From a virus, in the IMG/VR virus record IMGVR_UViG_3300017786_000026, positions 1 through 42,018 of that record: a DNA stretch of 42,018 nucleotides, one strand, 5' to 3'. How positions within the stretch are numbered: position 1 is the first letter of the stretch; every line of letters begins with the position of its first letter. Positions 1 to 7,819 of this stretch are shown one piece after another. The position numbers and the translations under genes are program-made. The notes below the pieces were generated by a model. The model saw only the letters and a list, made by a program, of their open reading frames with translations. It did not search any database and had not been told where the DNA came from.

Positions 1-4
1 CATG

Positions 5-940
5 TTATAGTGTGTCTACCTCTCCAAATGGGTTAATCTCTGAAAAGTCAATAAAGTTATTACCGATCGATTCGAATTCTTCGTTATCTGCAAATGCATC
101 GTTCGTATCCAGCGGTGTGATTGAATCTTTATAAGAACTTGGTTCGGTAGGATCTTTAAGAGCAATTGAATACGATGCTTGCGATCTCTCTCCAATTAAA
201 TTACCAACAACATCACTCGTTAGGCTAAACGATAGATTAGTACCATCGCTTGATTCAATACCAACCACATCAACTTCTCCACTTCGCACTTCAGCAATCT
301 CTCCGCTAATTGTAACTTCTGGAGAACCGCCTAAAGACTGTGTAATATTTTCACCAACGATAAACGAACCAGTTCCAGTTCCAAGATTAAATGTCGTACG
401 AGTTGCGAAATTGGTTTCGATCGAATCAATCTCTTCTACACCAGTATCAATCGCTTCGTTACCGTATTCAAATAGCTCACATGTAAGCTTATACGTCGGC
501 ATATTTTGAAGTTGATAGAATGGTGTATCTCCATCAACATATCGAATTTCAAATAATCCTTTAACCAATGGGAGATAAATTAAATCTCCTTCATTCGGTC
601 TGATTAACTCGTTAGGAGCATTACCGAATCTACCAATTAAATTATTCCAACGTTTACGTGATAAAACAAAACTAATTTGATTTCTTACTTCTAATCCAAA
701 CTTACTTAAAAGGTTGCCATCTCCTTCGTAACCATCAACCGCATCAACATACATTTCAATCATGTATGCTTCTCCGAACTTACTTAACTCTTCCTCATTA
801 AAGACAGAGGTTTCATTGACGATAGTTCTTGGTATATAATAGCACTCATGCCCATATATACGAAGACTCTCTATAATTATATCTTCATAGAGATGTTGCT
901 CGCCTTGAGTACCATGAGAAAAATAAACGTTTCTTGGCAT
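5..940 (-). CDS. gp14: Neck protein gp14 (head-tail connector)
   Basis: Neck subunit that with gp13 closes the filled head and forms the platform for tail attachment. The 311-aa protein matches T4 gp14 in order: an N-terminal segment with GHECYYIPR near residue 30 (T4 has GVECYYVPR), then YEGDGNLLSKFGLEV, then EGDLIYLPLVKGLFEIRYV and DTPFYQLQ around residues 115-145. T4 gp14 is about 256 aa. The extra length here is mostly a beta-rich insert at about residues 175-265 with a FIVGENI motif, like inserts in other marine phage virion proteins. It lies six bases downstream of gp13, as in T4. Its TAA stop at bases 7-5 is followed by an ATG at bases 3-1, probably the start of the next gene; gp15 would be expected by T4 order. 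No Shine-Dalgarno sequence is visible. Confidence is high from the motifs and synteny. Confidence 0.93.
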   Translation of the reverse strand: MPRNVYFSHGTQGEQHLYEDIIIESLRIYGHECYYIPRTIVNETSVFNEEELSKFGEAYMIEMYVDAVDGYEGDGNLLSKFGLEVRNQISFVLSRKRWNNLIGRFGNAPNELIRPNEGDLIYLPLVKGLFEIRYVDGDTPFYQLQNMPTYKLTCELFEYGNEAIDTGVEEIDSIETNFATRTTFNLGTGTGSFIVGENITQSLGGSPEVTISGEIAEVRSGEVDVVGIESSDGTNLSFSLTSDVVGNLIGERSQASYSIALKDPTEPSSYKDSITPLDTNDAFADNEEFESIGNNFIDFSEINPFGEVDTL

Positions 941-946
941 AATACA

Positions 947-1891
947 TTATCCCATGAATAGATCGATGGGTTTTTCATAAGTTAGTTGCATAGTCTCTTC
1001 GATCTTTTCGATATCTTGAACAGCATCATCATAGATTTGACGACCGTTAAGTGTGACTCCACCTGGAAGTTGCATTCCTTCAAACTTAATAAGATTTAAT
1101 CCCCACTGTCGTTTAATGAGAGCTGTAAGATATTTCTTTAAAAGCATATCGTTATATACATCTGTATACGTATCAGGATCTAAAATTTCATGACCTTCTA
1201 CAATAATGTATATTCCTTCTCGTAAATCATCGCCTTCGATATAAACTCGATTTTGATGGCGAGAGAATGTACTTCTTTCACTCATACCATTAATTTTAAG
1301 ATCGATTAAAGACATATATTGCTTTGTCATTTCGTAATCAATCAAAACTCCTGGATGACGTAAGTTATAAAGATCATTCAAATGCATTTGATACTCAATT
1401 GAAAACATTCCAGCTTGTGATGAACTTGCTTTAATTGGAAATATATTATTTACAAATATCATTGAATCGGGTAATTCAACAAACCCATTTTCAATATCAC
1501 CCTTTGTTACGGCTGAAACTGTTGTGCTTTCTGATCCATTCGTAATTGTTTCTGTAGCAAATTCAGCGCCATTTACAGTAACATTATTATAACGTATTGT
1601 TGTAGAATCTGGAATAGAAGTTATAGAGGCTATAGCTCCAGATGTTTCACCCTTTACCGCATTACCTACTTCAAAAACAGATGAATCTGCAACAGTTAAA
1701 CTAGAATTTGTAACTCTGTGTTTACGATAATTCCGTACTATCGAATCAGAATGATATTCTTGATAAAACTGTAAAGCTTCGTCAACGCGATCTTCTAATT
1801 GATCTTCATCAACATTAATTTCAATTACTGGAGCACCTAAGGCTCGAAGAGAATAATCGATTAATGTTTGTCTTGAATTAGGTTTAGCCAT
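947..1891 (-). CDS. gp13: Neck protein gp13
   Basis: Neck protein working with gp14 to complete the DNA-filled head before tail joining. The 314-aa length is close to T4 gp13 (309 aa). Matches include LRALGAPVIEINV near residue 16 (T4 has LRRLGAPIINVEL), then EALQFYQEYHSD, and near the C-terminus LPGGVTLNGRQI followed by a terminal IDLFMG (T4 has LPGGVTIDGQRL and FGILVG). Residues about 60-130 form a Thr/Ser/Val-rich beta insert containing VFEVGNAVKGETSGA, absent from T4 gp13 and resembling the insert in the neighbouring gp14. The gene lies 30 bases after the fibre chaperone and 6 bases before gp14. No late promoter element directly precedes it, so it is probably read from the promoter in front of the 1089-aa fibre gene. 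Confidence 0.94.
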   Translation of the reverse strand: MAKPNSRQTLIDYSLRALGAPVIEINVDEDQLEDRVDEALQFYQEYHSDSIVRNYRKHRVTNSSLTVADSSVFEVGNAVKGETSGAIASITSIPDSTTIRYNNVTVNGAEFATETITNGSESTTVSAVTKGDIENGFVELPDSMIFVNNIFPIKASSSQAGMFSIEYQMHLNDLYNLRHPGVLIDYEMTKQYMSLIDLKINGMSERSTFSRHQNRVYIEGDDLREGIYIIVEGHEILDPDTYTDVYNDMLLKKYLTALIKRQWGLNLIKFEGMQLPGGVTLNGRQIYDDAVQDIEKIEETMQLTYEKPIDLFMG

Positions 1892-1921
1892 GATTCTATC
1901 TGTAAATTACAAATTTTTATA

Positions 1922-2305
1922 TTATGGAGCTGTTGGAAATGTTACATCACCATTTTCATCAAGATTATCTGTCAAATCTCTTAGCGCTTGTCGATATGTT
2001 GCCCACTCAGAAACTTTATCTGCATCAAGAGGTGAATCACTTAATTGTGTCCAATCTGAATTAATAAGAAGGATATTACGCTTTGATCGTACTCTGTTCT
2101 TAAAAACATCGATATTTTCAATAACGTGTTTATGCTTAAGTGTTTTTAATGCTCCATCAATTAAAAATAAATTTTCAGTTGATGATTCTAGTTGAGAAGC
2201 GAGTTCATCCGTAACTTCTACAGCAGATGGCGAGTTCTTTTCTATATCATTTGCTGCTACTTTGTAAGCATGTTTACTTGATTGATTTACTAGTATATAT
2301 TTCAT
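1922..2305 (-). CDS. Tail-fibre assembly chaperone (Phage_tail_APC-like)
   Basis: The 127-aa protein is likely a non-virion chaperone that folds or trimerises the fibre encoded just upstream. Its C-terminal half carries the signature of the phage tail assembly chaperone family (Pfam Phage_tail_APC): RNILLINSDWTQLSDSPL followed by WATYRQALRDL and a terminal FPTAP, at about residues 76-127. The N-terminal 70 residues are unassigned but include a small beta-rich start (MKYILVN). It follows the stop of the 1089-aa fibre gene by nine bases, the usual fibre-then-chaperone order. The only GGAGG-like sequence upstream lies inside the final codons of the fibre gene, about 19 bases from the ATG, too far to be a normal ribosome site. 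Family assignment is strong; the client fibre is inferred from position. Confidence 0.85.
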   Translation of the reverse strand: MKYILVNQSSKHAYKVAANDIEKNSPSAVEVTDELASQLESSTENLFLIDGALKTLKHKHVIENIDVFKNRVRSKRNILLINSDWTQLSDSPLDADKVSEWATYRQALRDLTDNLDENGDVTFPTAP

Positions 2306-2314
2306 ATTATTTTA

Positions 2315-5300
2315 TTAAAATCCTCCATCTACTACATTTAATCCAGCAAAAGTTGCTCCTACTCCTCCGTATGCAGATAATGCTGATGTCGGCACTTCAA
2401 TATCACTTGCATTTGAGTTGTTAAATGGACTACCGGTTATAGTGATTAGAGATGGGTCGGTTGCTCTTAAGCGTACAATAAGAGGAGTACCACCGGTAAA
2501 AGTTACACCATTAGAGTCAAATGCTCCATTGCCTAAAGCAGTAAGATGTGCAGGTAAATCAATTACAGTTGCATCATAGTGGTCTTGAAATGCATCAGCA
2601 GCAATATTTAAACTAGTGCCACCTGATTCAAATGTAACATTACTCAAGGAGTAAGCAGATGAAAAGGCATTGACACCAATCGAAGTTACATTATTGGGAA
2701 TTGTAAGAGAGGTTACAGAGTTTATCTGAGCGAAAGCGTCATCACCAATAGTTGTTACACTTGAACCAATCGATAAAGATGTTGTGGAAGTAAGAGATTG
2801 TACGAACGCTTCATCACCGATAGTTGTTACACCATCGCCAATAGATACAGTTTGGATATTGCCGCCGCCAAAATTTTTGAACGCTTCCTGACCGATAGTT
2901 ATAATATTATCTGGAATAGTTAACGTATTAGCACTTGGAGCCGAGTTGACTCCAGTACATCCGTGAAAAGCTTCAGCTCCAATAGCTGTAATGTGACTAG
3001 GGAAATTTAGAGTATTTAAACTGGCGCAGTCTTTAAATGTACTATCAGGAATTGTTGTAATTCCAGTACCTATAGTATAAGCAGTTATACTAGTACCACT
3101 AAATACACCAGTCCCCATCGTGGTAACATAATCTGGAATATCAACGGTTCCGCTTATATAAACATTATTAAGATAAACCTCATTTCCAAGAGTAGTTATT
3201 TGTGGAGTTATGAGTGTTCCTTGTGTTGATCCTTGCGCAAAGCACTGATCACCAAATCCTGTAACACCCTTATTTAATTTTAAATTAACATTATAATAAG
3301 TTTTATTTTTAAAAAGTTGTGCTGGAAGAATTCCAGTATAGGCTCCAATATATGCGTATTCAATATCAACTGTCGGCATATGTGTACTGCCTATATCTAC
3401 AACAGCAGCAGCATTTTGTCCAGCGTTTTGTTGATATACATTAAAATTAAACTCTCCATCATCTACATAAGCCTTTGTAGCTAAGTGTGTACTTGCGGTT
3501 GGTGTATCGGCGGTTGCAGTACCACTAACATCTAATTCACCTGTTAACGATAATACACCAGTAGTAATGTTACCACTAAGAAAATCGGTGCCGCCGGAAG
3601 AATCACTTATATTAAAGCAGCCACCGCTTGCAGCGCTTATGTTCAAGCTGTTTTCGTTAAGGAGTAGATTGTCGGCGGATACACTAACCGCGGCGCCAGT
3701 CACAGTAACGTTATTGCTACCTGCGGTAAGATTTAGATTACTTGGGGCTGATACCGTATTAGTTGATACACTTCCACTCGCAGCGATATCGCCACTAACA
3801 TCTAATTCAACTCCTGCAGTAGCAGTTTTACCAATACCAACTTCACCTGTAGCGTTAATACGCATTCTTTCAATAACAGCAGCATCACCACCAGTATCAT
3901 TGGGTCGAGTAGAGAATATTAGATTACCACTCCTCAACCCTGATTCAGTATCGATAGAATCTATGGCTGCATTGACATAAGGATGATGACCATCCGATTC
4001 GAGGCCAGACATATCAAATACTATACCTGTACCAGTGCCTTGCGCGTCAGTGTCATTAGTTAGTCGAAGCTGACGAACGAGATTACCACCACTCACAGCT
4101 TTTCTTACGTGTAATGGTGATATAGGACCGCTAGTTCCTATACCAACTCTATCATTAATTGAATCGACCGTTAGTGTTTGTGAATCAATAGTTACCGCTC
4201 CGCTAACTGTTAAACCTGTTAAAGTACCAACACCTGTAATGTTTGGTTGAGAGGCAGTTGTTAAAGTTATTGCATTTATGCCTGCTTCTGCTAAAGTTTG
4301 ATTTATAAAATTACCTGAACTTGAAACTAACAATTCACCGTCTGCTAATGATGTGAGTGTAACATCATTCATTTCGGCAATAGTATCTTCACCTTGAACC
4401 GCACTTTGAACAAATGCTGTAGTAGCAATTTGTGTATCATTTGTTCCAGCAGCTGCTGTCGGTGCAGTAGGAGCTGTTCCGACCAAATTACCATCAACAT
4501 TACCTGTAATAGTTCCTGTAAATGTAGTAGGTTTGTGTATTGTAACACTTGCTCCACCCTTAGGTATAGTTAATACATCAGTGTTGGCAGCAGTACCATC
4601 TTTGTGCGTTATTACAAATCTTCCGTGATCAGTTGTACCAACAGCTCCATAAAAACCCATTTGGACAACTTCATCTGTACCAGAATGTTCAAAGTGTAAA
4701 CCGTCTGTTGCATCGCGACTATCTAAAAATGTGATTTTTTTATTAGTTGCTATAGTAGCGTCGCTTATTACTTTTGTTAAAGTAGTACTAGCTGTTCCGA
4801 TCTCTATATTATCAGAATCTATTTTTATCTTATTACTTCCAGATGGGCTATTTCCGAAAAATGTAATGTTACCTTGCGCAGCGTTTCCATACATTTGTTG
4901 AAGTATAAAAGTATCGGCTGCAGCACCTCCCCAACGAAATGACATTTCCTCTTGTACCGCATTAGTTCTTTGAAGTCTAATACCACCTTGTTTAAAATAA
5001 GCATTTTGTCTAACAATCCCCACATTTGCAGCAGTTGCTGGTACCGTAGGTAATAATATACCACCATCAAAATTTGCAGGATCTCCAGTAAATGTAGGAC
5101 TTGCGGCTGGAGCAATTCCTGCTTCGGCTAAAGTATTATTTACGAAATTGCTTCCGCTGGAAACTAACAATTCTCCATCAGCGATTGATGTAAGTGTAAC
5201 ATCATTCATTTCAGCGATTGTATCTTCACCAGCCACAGCAGCAGTTACGAATGCAGTCGTTGCAATCTGTGTTGTATCTGTTCCAGCTACCGCTGTTGGA

Positions 5301-5584
5301 GCAGTTGGTATTCCAGTAAGAGGTGGACTTGCTAAAGGTGCTTTTAAATTTATAAGATTATTAATAGTAGTATGAAATACATCATCATCATTCAGCGCTT
5401 CAGCTAATTCATTTAGTGTATCTAAAGATCCCGGAGCAGAATCGATTAAATTATTAATTGCAGTTGTTATTGCGGCATCAGTACCTCCTTTAGTATATGC
5501 AGCTTCAGACATAAAGTTTCCGCTGGAATCTGTTGACTCTGGAGTAATTGATAGTAATGTGTTTCCTATGTAAATTTTAGCCAT
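2315..5584 (-). CDS. Tail fibre/adhesin with BspA-like leucine-rich repeat tip
   Basis: Large fibre-type virion protein of 1089 aa. The N-terminal ~150 residues are followed by two near-identical modules with GEDTIAEMNDVTLTS and ADGELLVSS (around residues 90-160 and 370-440). Fibre shaft motifs come next: DRVGIGTSGP and GEVGIGKTATAGVELDVSG, then HLATKAYVDDGE at about residue 700. From about residue 770 to 1020 it changes to tandem BspA/LRR_5-type repeats (ITTIPDSTFKDCASL, ITAIGAEAFHGCTG, VTTIGDEAFV, VTSIGVNAF), each with the I-x-x-I-G-x-x-A-F pattern. It ends in a short ~70-residue cap (VPTSALSAYG). BspA-type repeats are known from bacterial and eukaryotic surface adhesins; a host-binding role is inferred. 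A TATAAATA late element lies 16 bases upstream, and a fibre chaperone gene follows. No Peptidase_S74 chaperone domain is visible at the C-terminus. Confidence 0.88.
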   Translation of the reverse strand: MAKIYIGNTLLSITPESTDSSGNFMSEAAYTKGGTDAAITTAINNLIDSAPGSLDTLNELAEALNDDDVFHTTINNLINLKAPLASPPLTGIPTAPTAVAGTDTTQIATTAFVTAAVAGEDTIAEMNDVTLTSIADGELLVSSGSNFVNNTLAEAGIAPAASPTFTGDPANFDGGILLPTVPATAANVGIVRQNAYFKQGGIRLQRTNAVQEEMSFRWGGAAADTFILQQMYGNAAQGNITFFGNSPSGSNKIKIDSDNIEIGTASTTLTKVISDATIATNKKITFLDSRDATDGLHFEHSGTDEVVQMGFYGAVGTTDHGRFVITHKDGTAANTDVLTIPKGGASVTIHKPTTFTGTITGNVDGNLVGTAPTAPTAAAGTNDTQIATTAFVQSAVQGEDTIAEMNDVTLTSLADGELLVSSSGNFINQTLAEAGINAITLTTASQPNITGVGTLTGLTVSGAVTIDSQTLTVDSINDRVGIGTSGPISPLHVRKAVSGGNLVRQLRLTNDTDAQGTGTGIVFDMSGLESDGHHPYVNAAIDSIDTESGLRSGNLIFSTRPNDTGGDAAVIERMRINATGEVGIGKTATAGVELDVSGDIAASGSVSTNTVSAPSNLNLTAGSNNVTVTGAAVSVSADNLLLNENSLNISAASGGCFNISDSSGGTDFLSGNITTGVLSLTGELDVSGTATADTPTASTHLATKAYVDDGEFNFNVYQQNAGQNAAAVVDIGSTHMPTVDIEYAYIGAYTGILPAQLFKNKTYYNVNLKLNKGVTGFGDQCFAQGSTQGTLITPQITTLGNEVYLNNVYISGTVDIPDYVTTMGTGVFSGTSITAYTIGTGITTIPDSTFKDCASLNTLNFPSHITAIGAEAFHGCTGVNSAPSANTLTIPDNIITIGQEAFKNFGGGNIQTVSIGDGVTTIGDEAFVQSLTSTTSLSIGSSVTTIGDDAFAQINSVTSLTIPNNVTSIGVNAFSSAYSLSNVTFESGGTSLNIAADAFQDHYDATVIDLPAHLTALGNGAFDSNGVTFTGGTPLIVRLRATDPSLITITGSPFNNSNASDIEVPTSALSAYGGVGATFAGLNVVDGGF
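4275..4478 (-). repeat. Internal fibre repeat, second copy
   Basis: Encodes the second copy of a ~68-residue module of the 1089-aa fibre, running from TAPTAAAGTNDTQIATTAF through GEDTIAEMNDVTLTS to NQTLAEAGI. It differs from the first copy (5112-5312) by scattered substitutions. The copies lie about 830 bases apart in the same frame. Boundaries are approximate. Confidence 0.8.
5112..5312 (-). repeat. Internal fibre repeat, first copy
   Basis: First copy of the module, from TAPTAVAGTDTTQIATTAF to NNTLAEAGI. The segment after it (PAASPTFTGDP) is the common phage fibre SPTFTG motif, so this is a shaft building block that has been duplicated. Boundaries are approximate. Confidence 0.8.
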
Positions 5585-5600
5585 TGTAATTTCTTTCTTT

Positions 5601-5608
5601 TATTTATA
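5601..5608 (-). promoter_or_regulatory. T4-type late promoter element before the 1089-aa fibre
   Basis: Minus-strand TATAAATA, an exact match to the T4 late promoter box used by the phage gp55 sigma with gp33/gp45. It lies 16 bases from the ATG at 5584, the longest spacing of the nine elements here. This one leaves room for a short leader, which contains a weak purine run (AAAGAAAG). Confidence 0.7.
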
Positions 5609-5610
5609 TA

Positions 5611-5946
5611 TTATCCAACAGTTACTCGAGGAGTAATATCAACTTGACCTTCGACAACGCGCGTTACGATCGGAGTAGAATCTCCTGAACGTATTTCAAT
5701 GTCGTAAACGTATCTTCCTGCTTTAAGAGCTCCAGTTTGTGCAGCAGTTAAAGAACCAGTTAATTCTTTATTGGTATTATTTATGGAAATAGTAAAATCA
5801 ACTGCATTCGTAGAAGTATAAGTCTTACGTAATTGTCCTTTATGTGTATAACTAGTTAAATCAGTCGACCCGACAGTATGTGTAAGATCAACAATAAAGT
5901 TAAAATCTGATCCTTGATCGATATATAAATTGGTGTAAGTCGCCAT
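5611..5946 (-). CDS. Conserved marine-phage virion protein, 111 aa
   Basis: Small beta-rich protein of a family I recognise as recurrent beside fibre and baseplate genes of marine T4-like phages. It starts NLYIDQGSDFNFIVDLTH, has LRKTYTSTNAVDFTISI near residues 39-55, and ends LTAAQTGALKAGRYVYDIEI ... RVVEGQVDITPRVTV. The GRYVYDIEI and EGQVDITP segments resemble the N-terminal BppU-like or Ig-like domains that attach receptor-binding proteins to baseplates, so a fibre adaptor role is plausible but inferred. It has its own late promoter element five bases from the ATG and is separated from the next fibre gene by 26 bases that hold another late element. No signal peptide or membrane segment is seen. 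Confidence 0.72.
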   Translation of the reverse strand: MATYTNLYIDQGSDFNFIVDLTHTVGSTDLTSYTHKGQLRKTYTSTNAVDFTISINNTNKELTGSLTAAQTGALKAGRYVYDIEIRSGDSTPIVTRVVEGQVDITPRVTVG

Positions 5947-5951
5947 ATTAT

Positions 5952-5960
5952 CTATTTATA
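5952..5960 (-). promoter_or_regulatory. Late promoter element TATAAATAG before the 111-aa gene
   Basis: Minus-strand TATAAATAG with five bases between the G and the ATG at 5946. The T4 late box normally spans -13 to -6, so the transcript would begin at about the base before the start codon. Confidence 0.72.
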
Positions 5961-5963
5961 ACT

Positions 5964-6212
5964 TTATTGATATGTATGTGTAGTCGGTTGTCCTGATATC
6001 AAAGTATCAGATTCTCCATCTCCCCAATGAGCAGACGATACACCTGGAGAAAATGTAGCTTTTACAGTAATTGTATCTCCAGATGATGGATTATTAAATA
6101 GCCATATTCCATCAGGATCAGATTCACTCGACCATACTATATCTGTGCCTAATCGAACCTCCAATACAGAATCTGATCCAACTTTTATATCTGTTGCGTT
6201 ATATAAAATCAT
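5964..6212 (-). CDS. Small virion-type protein with truncated PKD-like domain
   Basis: The 82-aa protein begins MILYNATDIKVGSDSVLEVR then LGTDIVWSS, a start I associate with marine phage tail proteins. It then runs into a PKD-like segment with AHWGDGESDTL and THTY. In PKD domains the WGDG and HTY motifs are followed by another beta strand (about 15-25 residues); here the protein stops one residue after THTY, so the fold appears cut short. The gene lies 9 bases after the LRR gene and 17 bases before the 111-aa gene. It may be a genuine short accessory protein, or one half of a PKD-LRR protein whose parts have been separated. No late element or Shine-Dalgarno site precedes it. Confidence 0.65.
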   Translation of the reverse strand: MILYNATDIKVGSDSVLEVRLGTDIVWSSESDPDGIWLFNNPSSGDTITVKATFSPGVSSAHWGDGESDTLISGQPTTHTYQ

Positions 6213-6221
6213 AATAGTATG

Positions 6222-7535
6222 TTAGTTAACTCTTGCTGAAGTGCTATAGACATTTATTTTATCGATGTTATTATCGTCAAATTCACCAGATTGGATATGC
6301 AATTTTATATTAGAAGTAGAAGAAACCAGAGAGGAATACATATCAGCATAATCAGAAAGATTATAAGTTCCGGTTAAAGAATTTAAATCATCATCATTAG
6401 TTATTGTAACAGTTACAGTGCTTGCTTCTTTACTTGCTCCGATTTGAATTTGAATTGTGAGCGTAAATTTATTTCCGGTTGCAGCAGCAAGAGGTTGCCA
6501 ATTTGCATTTGTTCCTATAATTTCTGATAACGACTCTTCATCTCTATCAAATTTCTGATAAAGTTTCATACGAGGAGTAGGATCATTATACTTTGTTTGA
6601 AACTTAGTCATGAGAGCTAAATTAGGTCCATCTAGTACGTGGCTTCCTGACTGGGAAAATGCTCCTATATCTACTAAAGCTATCAATAATGATCTTTCTG
6701 CCACTGGTTGAACTTCATCTGCAGTAAGTACATTATTACCATAATCAAAATTTACTGAAACATTAATAGTACTACCAACTCTAGATCGTATCGAACTTGA
6801 TGTTCGTATATTTCTAAATGGCGAAGATACTGTTATTTTATTATTTACTGTATCGTTTTGCCAATGAGTAGTACCTTCCCAATCTGGATGGTTACTAGTA
6901 GGACCATTGGTGTATCCTTCTGCTGTAGTAAACGTGCTATCTATACCTCCATTGATTGTAACTGTCCACCCTTTACTCTCTAGACTTAATTTTGCGGCAT
7001 TATAATTTCCAAGAGAAGGTATTGAGTTTGTTCCACCGAGATTAATAGTTCCGCTATTTAACCCATCAGTATCTAAAATGTTTAATACACTATCTACTGC
7101 ACTTTGAGATAAATCATTATTCAAAAGATTTAGTGTTTCTAAACTTGTAAAATTTGCAATGTGATCAAAAACACCAGCTGGGGCAGTTGTTAAACTATTA
7201 TTTGATATATCTAACAATGTTAAACCAGTAAGACTACCAATATTGGGCACTGATGTAATTTGATTATTTGATACATTTAAAGTTGTTAAACCAATAAGAC
7301 TACCGATATTTGTAAGAGTAGAAATTGCGTTATTTGAAATATTTAATTCTTCAATTGCAGTATTATTAGTAGCTGAAAATGTTACCTTAGAAAGATCATT
7401 ATAAGATGCTTTTAATTTCGTTAAGTTCTTAAGCTTAGTTAAAGACAATGTACCTCCAACTGCATTTGCACTTGAAGCCCTATCAAAATCTAATTCGGTA
7501 ATTCTATCTAAATTTGTTAAAGAAAGGGTTTTCAT
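6222..7535 (-). CDS. Leucine-rich-repeat tail protein, 437 aa
   Basis: Residues 1-190 are canonical leucine-rich repeats with the LxxLxxSxNxLxxL pattern: LTKLKASYNDL, IEELNISNNAI, LTTLNVSNNQI, LTLLDISNNSL and LETLNLLNNDL. The ~22-residue spacing is like internalin/SDS22-type repeats. Residues 200-437 are beta-rich without LRRs and end FDDNNIDKINVYST, resembling the last strand of LamG/ConA-like jelly rolls. The protein begins almost directly with repeats, without the capping or anchoring domain usual for LRR proteins. It lies in the fibre cassette between an 80-aa connector and a PKD-like small protein, so a host-surface adhesin on the virion is the best inference. No secretion signal is present, which argues against a bacterial internalin-like effector. 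Confidence 0.8.
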   Translation of the reverse strand: MKTLSLTNLDRITELDFDRASSANAVGGTLSLTKLKNLTKLKASYNDLSKVTFSATNNTAIEELNISNNAISTLTNIGSLIGLTTLNVSNNQITSVPNIGSLTGLTLLDISNNSLTTAPAGVFDHIANFTSLETLNLLNNDLSQSAVDSVLNILDTDGLNSGTINLGGTNSIPSLGNYNAAKLSLESKGWTVTINGGIDSTFTTAEGYTNGPTSNHPDWEGTTHWQNDTVNNKITVSSPFRNIRTSSSIRSRVGSTINVSVNFDYGNNVLTADEVQPVAERSLLIALVDIGAFSQSGSHVLDGPNLALMTKFQTKYNDPTPRMKLYQKFDRDEESLSEIIGTNANWQPLAAATGNKFTLTIQIQIGASKEASTVTVTITNDDDLNSLTGTYNLSDYADMYSSLVSSTSNIKLHIQSGEFDDNNIDKINVYSTSARVN

Positions 7536-7564
7536 GATAAGTACTAATTACAAATGTCACTATT

Positions 7565-7807
7565 TTAAATAGTAATAACATATAACGTTGCGCTATCGAT
7601 TTGACCACTACTCAATTGGTTATATTCATTTTGAGTAAGCTTCACAACGTTATTAATATTTGTACTTTTTACATATGAATCCAATAATTTATTTGGTGTA
7701 ATCTTTTTAGTTTCATTCTGATTAACAATTACTAAGGAATCATTAACTAAATCTAGATCTACGATCTCTAAAGCATTTAAACTTGTTATTTTTTTATCGA
7801 CGGCCAT
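7565..7807 (-). CDS. Minimal fibre connector protein, 80 aa
   Basis: The protein combines two motifs of larger neighbours. Its first ~45 residues (KKITSLNALEIVDLDLVNDS then IVNQNETKKITPNKL) resemble the N-terminal anchor of the 1261-aa fibre (KISNLPDLSNRDLINGNE then IVDHDN...FRISLDTL). Its last ~25 residues (VVKLTQNEYNQL ... ATLYVITI) match the C-terminal end of the adjacent 300-aa protein (VRHLTQLEYDAL ... TTIYIVNN). Both are common in marine phage tail fibres. With nothing between them it may be a bare adaptor. It is 12 bases downstream of the 300-aa gene and probably co-transcribed with it. It could instead be a remnant of a longer fibre, but the reading frame is clean. Confidence 0.7.
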   Translation of the reverse strand: MAVDKKITSLNALEIVDLDLVNDSLVIVNQNETKKITPNKLLDSYVKSTNINNVVKLTQNEYNQLSSGQIDSATLYVITI

Positions 7808-7819
7808 ATTAAAAGGGGT

